From: Streptomyces sp. JJ38
GTDB taxonomy: Bacteria > Actinomycetota > Actinomycetes > Streptomycetales > Streptomycetaceae
Assembly (NCBI RefSeq): GCF_019303475.1
Contig: NZ_JABLSI010000019.1
Coordinates: 121,275 to 185,274, forward strand
Length of the DNA: 64,000 bases
Reading direction: 5' to 3'
Below, piece after piece: positions 9,060-15,792 of this stretch; within the stretch, counting starts at the first letter, position 1, and every line of letters begins with the position of its first letter. Below the pieces are notes generated by a model. It was given only the letters and a program-made list of their open reading frames with translations, was not told the DNA's origin and did no database searches. The position numbers and the translations under genes were made by a program.

Positions 9060-9348
9060 CCAGCGCCGTCGGCGTCCCCTATGGGTGATTGAAGCGGAAA
9101 GTAAAGTTCCGCGCCCTGGCTTCCGCTTCACCCCGTATCGGGGTACAAAGGACTTAACGGCCCGCGAGACCTACGGCCATCCGGGAAGGATGACCGAGAG
9201 ATTGAAGGCCCACGGACCGACGCATGAAGATCGAGCACCCACGCGACGCCGACCCGTCGATTACGGGCCTACCGCACCAGAGATCGGGCAAAGATCCCGC
9301 TCTGCGCGGCTACTTCGAGCACGCACTGGTAACTCGGTGGACATGCCA
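9060..9348. ncRNA. Candidate 6S-like RNA (scr3559-type) locus
   Basis: This intergenic stretch lacks coding signal but is full of pairable segments. GAAGCGGAA (9091-9099) can pair with TTCCGCTTC (9121-9129), or its GCGGAA with the nearer TTCCGC (9107-9112), giving two competing folds. ACCCCG/CGGGGT (9130-9144) and CCCGT/ACGGG (about 9253-9267) add further stems. In S. coelicolor the intergenic region between SCO3558 and SCO3559 carries the 6S-like RNA scr3559, and the flanking genes here are their counterparts. The exact ends and strand cannot be read from sequence; the call is mainly positional. Confidence 0.4.
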
Positions 9349-9382
9349 GCGGCGGCACGGCTCCTCGGAGCGGTGTCGCCGC
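9349..9382 (-). terminator. Terminator downstream of the HAD phosphatase gene
   Basis: GCGGCG (9349-9354) pairs with CGCCGC (9377-9382), and an inner GCTCC-TC-GGAGC stem extends the hairpin. It lies about 30 nt past the stop codon of the minus-strand HAD gene. It could equally end an RNA transcribed rightward from the preceding gap. Confidence 0.6.
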
Positions 9383-9411
9383 AACTCTGTGTCCGGGCCG
9401 CCGTCCGCGGG

Positions 9412-10248
9412 TCAGGCCCGCAGCCGGCGCCGTTGCGTGTACCAGACGAGCCCGGCCGTCACCGCCGCGGCGGCCACCGCCGCCCCGGCCAGCACCGGCA
9501 TGGGCGGCACGGAGAGCTCGGGAAGCCGCTGCTTGAGCCGGACGGGCCGGGTGAACGTGAGCGTCGGCCAGCCCCGCTCGGCCGCCTCCCGCCGCAGGAC
9601 GCGGTCGGGGTTCACGGCGTGCGGATGCCCGACCGTCTCCAGCATGGGCACGTCCGTCCCGGAGTCGGAGTAGGCGTAGCACCGGGAGAGGTCGTAGCCC
9701 TCGGAGGCGGCAAGCTCCGTGATCGCCTCCGCCTTGGCCGGTCCGTAGGCGTAGTACTCCACCTCGCCGGTGTAGCGGCCCTCCTCGATGACCATCCGGG
9801 TGGCGATCACCCGGTCCGCGCCGAGCAGCTCGCCGATGGGTTCGACCACCTCGGCGCCCGACGTCGAGACGATCACGACGTCCCGTCCGGCCAGGTGGTG
9901 TTCCTCTATCAGCGAGGCGGCCTCGTCGTAGATGATGGGGTCGATGATGTCGTGGAGCGTCTCGGCGACGATCTCCTTGACCTGCTCGACGTTCCAGCCC
10001 CGGCACAGTGCCGACAGGTACTCGCGCATCCGCTCGATCTGGTCGTGATCGGCGCGACCGATGAGAAAGATGAACTGCGAGTACGCGGTGCGCAGGACGG
10101 CCCGGCGATTCATCAGGCCACCCCGGTAGAAGGACCGGCCGAAGGTCAGCGTGCTCGACTTCGCAATGACCGTCTTGTCCAGGTCGAAGAAGGCGGCGGT
10201 GCGCGGCAGGGAGGCGTTTTCCACGAGACCGAGGATAAGGCCCGCCAT
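9412..10248 (-). CDS. HAD-IB family phosphatase (morphological differentiation-associated)
   Basis: A 278-residue haloacid-dehalogenase hydrolase of subfamily IB. Motif I is FFDLDKT near the N-terminus, the motif II Thr/Ser region is VIVSTSGAE, and the motif IV region YSDSGTD supplies Mg2+-binding acids. The C-terminus ends with a hydrophobic segment and an RRRL basic tail, so it may be membrane-tethered. The S. coelicolor counterpart (SCO3558) is annotated as morphological differentiation-associated. The start is uncertain: ATG at 10248 (MAGLILGLVEN) is used, GTG at 10224 (VENASLPRT) is close, and neither has a strong ribosome site. It is divergent from ssd. Confidence 0.85.
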   Translation of the reverse strand: MAGLILGLVENASLPRTAAFFDLDKTVIAKSSTLTFGRSFYRGGLMNRRAVLRTAYSQFIFLIGRADHDQIERMREYLSALCRGWNVEQVKEIVAETLHDIIDPIIYDEAASLIEEHHLAGRDVVIVSTSGAEVVEPIGELLGADRVIATRMVIEEGRYTGEVEYYAYGPAKAEAITELAASEGYDLSRCYAYSDSGTDVPMLETVGHPHAVNPDRVLRREAAERGWPTLTFTRPVRLKQRLPELSVPPMPVLAGAAVAAAAVTAGLVWYTQRRRLRA

Positions 10249-10687
10249 TCGGCGTACGCTGAGGCGTGTGGGTTTGCCTGAGAAGGCTCTCGGGTACACC
10301 ATGGAAGTCACGGATCGTTCGCGACCGTGCTAACCCGGTTCGACTCCTCCCCCCCCGAGTCGACCGAGGAAGACGACCCCCGCTCTCCCCCCCGGCGGGG
10401 GTCGTCGCATGTCCAGAGGGCTTTTCGCGTTCTCGCACGGCTCCTCCCGGCTCTCGGTGCGTCGTGGTGCCACTCGACCGCCACCCATCAAACACGTAAC
10501 CGAACGTAGTCGTCGGCGTGCTCTCCGGTTGTCACCAAGACGGGTGGCGGAGTTATTCACAACTGGCGAGTTCTCCACAGATATGGGCCGAGATCCCCGA
10601 GATTTTCCCGGCTTCCGCATCGTGATTGCGCACGGCATCCGCGGCGTTCGCGGATGTGAGAGTGCGAAGCCGGAAGGAGAAGGCCCG
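10249..10687. other. Divergent intergenic region between the HAD gene and ssd
   Basis: This 439-bp gap has no convincing gene. It contains the 11-bp-stem hairpin at 10372-10406 and then a locally A/T-richer stretch (about 10545-10600) likely to hold the promoter of the ssd-tad operon. GGAAGGAGAAGG just before 10688 is the ssd ribosome site. Confidence 0.45.
10372..10406. terminator. Hairpin with 11-bp stem in a divergent intergenic region
   Basis: GACGACCCCCG (10372-10382) pairs with CGGGGGTCGTC (10396-10406) around a 13-nt C-rich loop. It looks like an intrinsic terminator but sits between two divergent genes, where no annotated transcript should end. A small RNA or a 5'-leader structure is possible. 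Confidence 0.4.
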
Positions 10688-11788
10688 ATGGCCGAAACCA
10701 CGACGGAACCCATCCTGATCCTCACCGAGGACGCGCGGCTCCTGGACGATCTGCTGCGGCTGTGCGCGGCGGCCGGAGCCGAGGCGGAGGTGGCACACGG
10801 TGCACCGGTGAACGAGAGTGCCTGGCGTGCCGCGCCGCTGGTGCTCGTCGGCGAGGACCGGGCGGCCCACCTGCACGGCGCCGCGGGTGCGCCTCCACGT
10901 CGGCCCGGTGTCCTGCTCGTCGGGCGCGATCCGGAGCGGCGCGAGGTGTGGGAGCGCGGCATCCGTGCGGGAGCCGAGCAGGTGGTCTTCCTGCCCGAGG
11001 CCGAACCCTGGCTGGCCGGCCGCATCGCCGATGCCGCGGAGGGCGCGGCCGAGCAGGCCCTGACGATCTCCGTGACCGCCGGCCGCGGCGGCGCTGGGGC
11101 GTCCACCCTGGCCTGTGCCCTGGCCGTCACGGCCGCGCGCTCGGGCCGCCGCGCCGTGCTGGTCGACGGCGACCCGCTCGGCGGCGGCCTCGACGTCCTG
11201 CTCGGCGGCGAGACGGTCGAGGGCCTGCGCTGGCCCGCCTTCGCCGGTTCCCGGGGCCGGGTCGGCGCCGTCGCGCTGGAGGACGCCCTGCCGCGGCTGC
11301 ACGGCGTCCATGTGCTGAGCTGGGGACGTGCCGACGCGCCCGGCGCCGGAGCCGAGGCGACGCGCTCGGTGCTCGCCGCGGCCCGGCGCCGGGGCGGCGT
11401 GGTCGTCGTCGACCTGCCGCGCGGGGCGGAGCGCGACGGCGCCGTGTGCGAGGCGCTCGCCCAGGTGGACCTGGGGCTGCTCGTCGTCCCGGCGGAGCTG
11501 CGCGGCGTCGCGGCGTCCGGCCGGGTGGCGGCACGGCTGTCCACGGCGCTGAACGACCTGCGTGCGGTGGTCCGCGGCCCCTTCGGTTCGGGGTTGGGCG
11601 GCGGTGAGGTGGCCCGTCTGCTGCGGCTCCCGCTGGCCGGGGAACTGCCGGCCGAGGACGGCCTGCGGAGCGCCGTCGAGCGGGGCGTGCCACCCGGCGC
11701 CGTCAGGGGCGGGCCGTTGGCCCGCTTCTGCTCGGGCTTCTGGGAGCAGGCCCTGGCCGCCCGCGAACAGGCGGGGGCCGCGGCATGA
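10688..11788 (+). CDS. ssd: Septum site-determining protein Ssd (CpaE/MinD-like)
   Basis: This 366-residue protein has a receiver-like N-terminal half (to about residue 115) and a MinD/CpaE-type P-loop half. The Walker A region reads GRGGAGAST, lacking both the signature Lys and the P-loop Lys, as in actinobacterial Ssd/CpaE proteins, so ATP binding may be weak or absent. Such proteins localise Tad secretion or influence septation. The strong GGAAGGAGAAGG ribosome site fixes the ATG at 10688. It overlaps tadA by 4 nt (ATGA) and heads the tad operon. Confidence 0.9.
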   Translation: MAETTTEPILILTEDARLLDDLLRLCAAAGAEAEVAHGAPVNESAWRAAPLVLVGEDRAAHLHGAAGAPPRRPGVLLVGRDPERREVWERGIRAGAEQVVFLPEAEPWLAGRIADAAEGAAEQALTISVTAGRGGAGASTLACALAVTAARSGRRAVLVDGDPLGGGLDVLLGGETVEGLRWPAFAGSRGRVGAVALEDALPRLHGVHVLSWGRADAPGAGAEATRSVLAAARRRGGVVVVDLPRGAERDGAVCEALAQVDLGLLVVPAELRGVAASGRVAARLSTALNDLRAVVRGPFGSGLGGGEVARLLRLPLAGELPAEDGLRSAVERGVPPGAVRGGPLARFCSGFWEQALAAREQAGAAA

Positions 11789-12945
11789 CGGCGTCGCCCG
11801 AACTGGTGGAGGCCGTGCGCACGCGGCTCGCGGCCTCCGGAGCCGAACCGACCCCCGCGCGGGTCGCCGCCGCGCTGCGGGCCCAGGGGCGGCTGCTGGG
11901 GGACAGCGCGGTGCTCGGCGTCGTCGCGGCGCTGCGCTCCGAGCTCGTCGGCAGCGGCCCGCTCGAACCCCTCCTCGCCGATGCCGCGGTGACCGACGTC
12001 CTGGTCAACGGTCCGGACGAGGTCTGGGTGGACCGAGGGGGAGGGCTGGAGCGGGCGCCCGTGCGGTTCCCGGACTCCGCCGCCGTGCGGCGGCTGGCCC
12101 AGCGGCTCGCCTCCGCCTCCGGGCGGCGGCTCGACGACGCCAGACCGTGGGCGGACGCCCGGCTGCCGGACGGAACCCGGCTGCACGCGGTCCTCCCGCC
12201 CGTCGCCGTGGACGCCCCCTGTCTCTCCCTGCGGGTCGTGCGGCCGCGCGCGTTCCGGCTCGACGAGCTGGTGGCCGCCGGCACCCTGCCGCCGGGCGGG
12301 GACGGACTGCTGCGCGCGGTGCTCGCCGCCCGGCTCTCCTTCCTCGTCTCCGGCGGCACCGGCTCCGGCAAGACGACGCTCCTGAGCGCTCTCCTCGGTC
12401 TCGTCCCCCACGACGAACGCGTCGTCCTCGCCGAGGACTCGGCCGAGCTGCGGCCCGACCATCCGCATGTGGTCCGGCTGGAGACGCGCCCGGCCAACCA
12501 GGAGGGCGCGGGCAGCGTCAGCCTGCGGGATCTCGTCCGCCAGGCGCTGCGGATGCGCCCCGACCGGCTGGTGGTCGGGGAGGTGAGGGGTGGCGAAGTG
12601 CTCGACCTGCTGGCCGCGTTGAACACCGGGCACGAGGGCTGCGGCACCGTCCACGCCAACGCCGCGGCCGACGTGCCCGCCCGTCTGGAGGCCCTGGGCA
12701 CGACGGCCGGGCTCGACCGCGCCGCGCTGCACAGCCAGTTGGCCGCCGCCCTCTCCCTCGTCGTCCACCTCGTCCGCACCCGGACCGGGCAGCGCCGCCT
12801 CGCGGAGATCCACGTCCTGCGGCGGAACGCCGACGGGCTGGTGCACACCGTGCCCGCCGCGCTGTGGGCCGAGGACGGCTTCGTCCGGGCGGCAGGCTGG
12901 CCCCGGCTACGGGAGTTGTGCGAGCGCCGTGCGGGTGCGTCGTGA
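11785..12945 (+). CDS. tadA: TadA/CpaF family secretion ATPase
   Basis: A 386-residue type II/IV secretion (GSPII_E-like) ATPase that should power Flp-type pilus or Tad secretion from the cytoplasmic face. Walker A is SGGTGSGKTT at about residues 189-198, followed by the AEDSAEL Asp-box region and the LRMRPDRLVVGEVRG Walker B and arginine-finger region. It overlaps ssd by ATGA and tadB by GTGA, showing tight translational coupling. Confidence 0.95.
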   Translation: MTASPELVEAVRTRLAASGAEPTPARVAAALRAQGRLLGDSAVLGVVAALRSELVGSGPLEPLLADAAVTDVLVNGPDEVWVDRGGGLERAPVRFPDSAAVRRLAQRLASASGRRLDDARPWADARLPDGTRLHAVLPPVAVDAPCLSLRVVRPRAFRLDELVAAGTLPPGGDGLLRAVLAARLSFLVSGGTGSGKTTLLSALLGLVPHDERVVLAEDSAELRPDHPHVVRLETRPANQEGAGSVSLRDLVRQALRMRPDRLVVGEVRGGEVLDLLAALNTGHEGCGTVHANAAADVPARLEALGTTAGLDRAALHSQLAAALSLVVHLVRTRTGQRRLAEIHVLRRNADGLVHTVPAALWAEDGFVRAAGWPRLRELCERRAGAS

Positions 12946-13877
12946 CGCCGCCGGGTGGAGCGCCGGACACCGTCTACGCCGCGCTGGCCCTCGCCGGGGC
13001 CGCGGTCTGGCTGGCCGGTGGGCGAGGCGCGGGCGACCGACGTCCGCGTCTCCTGCTCGCCGGTGACGGCACGGCGTCTCCCGGTTCGCCGAGCCCCACG
13101 GCGGCCCGGGCCGCCGCCCGGCTCCGGGGCGCGGCAGCGCGGTGCGGACGGCACTGGCTCTGCCTGCCCGCCGGGGCGCTCCTCGGCCTCCTGGGCGCGT
13201 CACCGCTGCCCTTCCTGGCCGGGGTCGCCGCCGTGCCGCTGGTGGGCCGGGCGCTGCGCGCCCGGGAGCGGCGCCGCGCCGCCCACCGCCGGGAGGCCGC
13301 CGTCATCGAGCTGTGCACCGCGCTCTCCGCTGAGCTGCGCGCCGGCCGTCAGCCGGACGCAGCCCTGCCCGAGGCGGCCGAGGCGGGGCGTGCCGCCCTC
13401 GGCGAGTTCAGGGCCTCCGTGCTGGCCGCGGCGCGCTTCGGCGGGGACGTTCCGTCGGCCCTGCGGCGGGCGTCCGGCCGGCCCGGCGCCGAGGGGCTGG
13501 CCGGTGTCGCAGCCTGCTGGCAGGTCGCGGTGGACGGAGGCGCGGGCCTGGCCGACGGGCTCGATCGCGTGGCCGACGCCCTGCGCGCGGAACGCGACCA
13601 GCGCGAGGAGCTCGACGCCCAGCTCGCCGGCCCGCGCACGACGGCCGTCGCGCTCGCGCTGCTCCCCGCCTTCGGTCTGCTGTTGGGCTCGGCGATGGGG
13701 GCCGAACCCCTGCGCTTCCTGCTGCACTCACCGGCCGGCTGGGGCGTGCTGGCCGGTGCGGTGCTTCTGGAAGCGGCCGGCCTGGCCTGGACGCGACGGA
13801 TCGTCCGGGCGGCCGGCACACGCCCGTCCCGCGCCGCCCTCCCGGCTGCCGGGCCCGTCCCGGTCGAGGGGCGGTGA
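12942..13877 (+). CDS. tadB: TadB-like type II secretion F family membrane protein
   Basis: A 311-residue inner-membrane platform protein. Two N-terminal hydrophobic segments precede a cytoplasmic helical T2SSF-type region (about residues 110-225: AAVIELCTALSAELRAGR through LADGLDRVADAL), and two C-terminal hydrophobic segments follow. The GTG at 12942 overlaps the tadA stop. Together with TadC it should form the membrane rotor over the TadA ATPase. Confidence 0.85.
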   Translation: MTPPGGAPDTVYAALALAGAAVWLAGGRGAGDRRPRLLLAGDGTASPGSPSPTAARAAARLRGAAARCGRHWLCLPAGALLGLLGASPLPFLAGVAAVPLVGRALRARERRRAAHRREAAVIELCTALSAELRAGRQPDAALPEAAEAGRAALGEFRASVLAAARFGGDVPSALRRASGRPGAEGLAGVAACWQVAVDGGAGLADGLDRVADALRAERDQREELDAQLAGPRTTAVALALLPAFGLLLGSAMGAEPLRFLLHSPAGWGVLAGAVLLEAAGLAWTRRIVRAAGTRPSRAALPAAGPVPVEGR

Positions 13878-13881
13878 CGTC

Positions 13882-14667
13882 GTGCACAGGCTGTGGATGA
13901 CGTCGTCCCGCGCCAGGCCGGGCCTCCTCGCCCTCCTCCGCCCGGCCACCCGCCACCGGACGGGGGCGGCCCGGCGGCTGACCGATCTGCTCGACCCGGG
14001 AGGCACCGGGGCGGCCCCTCCCCGCAGGCGGCACCGGGCGGGGGCCTCTCCTGTCGCGCAGAGGGCCGGGCGCGATGCCGCCCTGTCCCTGGGCGGCGGC
14101 GTGCTCGCCCTCCTGCTCCTGGGAGGAGTGCCCGGAACAGCCGTCGGCGTCGTCCTCGCCCTCGGCCTCTGGCGATGGCTCCGGAGGCGTCCGGGGCGTG
14201 ACGGACGGTCGGCCGAGCAGGCCCGGGAGCGGGCGGTTGCCGAGCAGCTGCCGCTGGCCGCCGAGCTGCTGGCGGCCTGTCTGGCGGCCGGCGCCACGCC
14301 GCCGGAGGCCGCCCGCGCCGTGGGGGACTGCCTCGGCGGCCCCCTCGGTCGCCGACTGGCCCGGGCCTGCGCGGAGCTGCGGCTGGGCGCCGATCCACCG
14401 GCCGCTTGGGGCCGGGTGGCCGCGCTGCCGGGCGCGGCGGCCCTGGCCCGCTGCCTGGAACGCGCCCACAGCTCCGGCGCGCCCTCCGTTGCACCCGTCG
14501 CGCGGCTGGCCGCGGAGAGCCGCGCGGGGCAGACGCGCCGGGCCCAGGCCCGGGCGCGGCGCGCGGGAGTCCTCGTCACCGGGCCCCTGGCGCTGTGCTT
14601 CCTGCCCGCGTTCCTCCTGGCCGGGGTGGCCCCCGTCGTCATCGGGCTGGGCCGCTCCCTGCTCTGA
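13882..14667 (+). CDS. tadC: TadC-like type II secretion F family membrane protein
   Basis: The second membrane platform protein, 261 residues. A basic, Pro/Arg-rich N-terminus precedes a hydrophobic pair near residues 70-100. Then comes a T2SSF-type helical region starting AEQLPLAAELLAACLAAG, and a C-terminal hydrophobic segment follows. The GTG at 13882 is preceded by GAGGGGCGG; an ATG five codons later is possible. It follows tadB after a 4-nt gap. Confidence 0.85.
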   Translation: MHRLWMTSSRARPGLLALLRPATRHRTGAARRLTDLLDPGGTGAAPPRRRHRAGASPVAQRAGRDAALSLGGGVLALLLLGGVPGTAVGVVLALGLWRWLRRRPGRDGRSAEQARERAVAEQLPLAAELLAACLAAGATPPEAARAVGDCLGGPLGRRLARACAELRLGADPPAAWGRVAALPGAAALARCLERAHSSGAPSVAPVARLAAESRAGQTRRAQARARRAGVLVTGPLALCFLPAFLLAGVAPVVIGLGRSLL

Positions 14668-14779
14668 GCCCGGCACGGAACCGCACCCACGGGGCGGGCA
14701 GCCCCGAGCAGACGGCCCGAGCGAGCGGGGCCAGCAGATCACCCGTGAGAAACACGACCGAGCGAGAAGTGGAGACACC

Positions 14780-14980
14780 ATGCTGGAACGGAAGGTGCAG
14801 GAGATCCGCCGCGCCCTGCGGGGCGCGCACCGGGACCGGGGCATGAGCACCGCCGAGTACGCCGTCGGGACGATCGCCGCCTGTGGCTTCGCGGCGGTGC
14901 TGTACAAGGTCGTCACGAGCGAGCCGGTCAGCTCGGCGATGCAGCAACTCGTCGAGAGGGCACTCGATGCGGGCTTCTGA
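14780..14980 (+). CDS. DUF4244 small Flp pilin-like protein
   Basis: A 66-residue protein with a short basic N-terminus (MLERKVQEIRRALRGAHRDRG), then MSTAEYAVGTIAACGFAAVLYKVV. The Gly-x-x-Thr-Ala-Glu-Tyr boundary followed by a hydrophobic helix resembles a prepilin cleavage site with the conserved +5 Glu-Tyr pair of Flp pilins. It is therefore the likely major subunit exported by the Tad system. No prepilin peptidase gene is visible in the window. Its 3' end overlaps the next gene by 14 nt. Confidence 0.88.
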   Translation: MLERKVQEIRRALRGAHRDRGMSTAEYAVGTIAACGFAAVLYKVVTSEPVSSAMQQLVERALDAGF

Positions 14981-15413
14981 CGCCCGGCCCGGTCACGTCC
15001 GGCCCGGTCACACGCGGCCCGTTCACGCAAGGCCCGTTCACCTGCGGGCCGGCCGGCCCCGGGTGGGTCGGGTCCGGTTCGGCGGTGACCGCGGTCAGGT
15101 CACGGCCGAGACGGCGGCGGTGGTGCCCTCACTCGCCCTGCTGGCCGCCCTGTTCGTCTGGGGCCTGACGGCGGCGGCCGCGCAGATCCAGTGCCTCGAC
15201 GCCGCGCGGGCCGGTGCCCGCGCGGCGGCCCGCGCCGAGCCGGCGGAGGCGGTGCGGGCAGCCGCCCGCTCGGCCGCCCCGGAGGACGCCGAGGTGAGCG
15301 TGGGGCGCGAGGGTCCCCTCGTCCGGGTGCGGGTCCAGGCACACCTGGCCGGTCCGGGGGCGCTCGGCCTCGAGGTGGACGGAGAGGCGGTGGCCCATGT
15401 GGAGGCGCGCTGA
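14967..15413 (+). CDS. TadE family pseudopilin-like protein
   Basis: The 148-residue product starts at the ATG at 14967, preceded by GAGAGGG, inside the end of the pilin-like gene. After an unusual repetitive N-terminus it has the TadE signature GQVTAETAAVVPSLALLAALFVW, a Glu-containing prepilin-like motif followed by a transmembrane helix. The remainder is an extracellular alpha/beta domain with VSVGREGPLVRVRV. It belongs to the same operon and is likely a minor pseudopilin. Confidence 0.85.
   Translation: MRASDARPGHVRPGHTRPVHARPVHLRAGRPRVGRVRFGGDRGQVTAETAAVVPSLALLAALFVWGLTAAAAQIQCLDAARAGARAAARAEPAEAVRAAARSAAPEDAEVSVGREGPLVRVRVQAHLAGPGALGLEVDGEAVAHVEAR
14986..15045 (+). repeat. Four 15-bp tandem repeats at the TadE-like N-terminus
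   Basis: Four adjacent 15-bp units (14986, 15001, 15016, 15031) share GGCCCGGTCAC or GGCCCGTTCAC cores and encode a GHxRP/VHxRP pentapeptide repeat before the TadE signature. The repeat is in frame and lengthens the cytoplasmic leader. Confidence 0.85.
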
Positions 15414-15790
15414 TCCTCTCGGCCGCGGAGGCACGGCAGGCGTGGCCGAGGGCGACCGGGGCTCGGCGACGGTGTGGGCGGTGGCGTGCGCCGCGCTGCT
15501 GTGCGCCCTGTTCACGGGGCTGCTCGCCATGGGGCAGGCGGTGGCCGCCCGGCACCGCGCCGGAGCCGCCGCCGACCTCGCCGCGCTGGCCGCCGCCGAT
15601 CACGCCCTTCGCGGCGAGGCCCCGGCCTGTGCCGCGGCCGGGCGGGTGGCCGCCGCACAGGGCGCGACAGTGGTGCGCTGCGCGGTGCGGGGCACCGTGG
15701 CCGACCTGACGGCCGCGGTGCGCTGGGGCCCCTATGCGCCCGAGGTCAGGGCCCGGGCCGGGCCCGCTCACCCCGTCGGTGGTGATGTGA
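15397..15790 (+). CDS. Rv3654c-type TadE-like secreted protein; 3' end unresolved
   Basis: Starts at ATG 15397, overlapping the TadE stop. After a short leader comes GSATVWAVACAALLCALFTGLL, a membrane helix, then HRAGAAADLAALAAADHAL, the signature of the actinobacterial TadE-like/TadG-like family (about 120-140 residues). The expected end is near 15785-15790, but the reading frame has no stop there. It stays open antisense through the helicase gene to 17133, whereas the other two frames do stop (TGA at 15783-15785 and 15788-15790). A one-base slip in sequence or a real 3' frameshift would explain this. The end given is the +1-frame stop. Confidence 0.65.
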
Positions 15791-15792
15791 CG

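Noticed and set aside
9120..9215. A c-di-AMP (ydaO-type) riboswitch in the gap before the HAD gene
   Set aside because: The conserved riboswitch core motifs were not found, and the downstream plus-strand DNA encodes no gene for it to control.
10330..10360. A tRNA T-arm-like GGTTCGACTCC segment
   Set aside because: No acceptor, D or anticodon stems can be folded around it.
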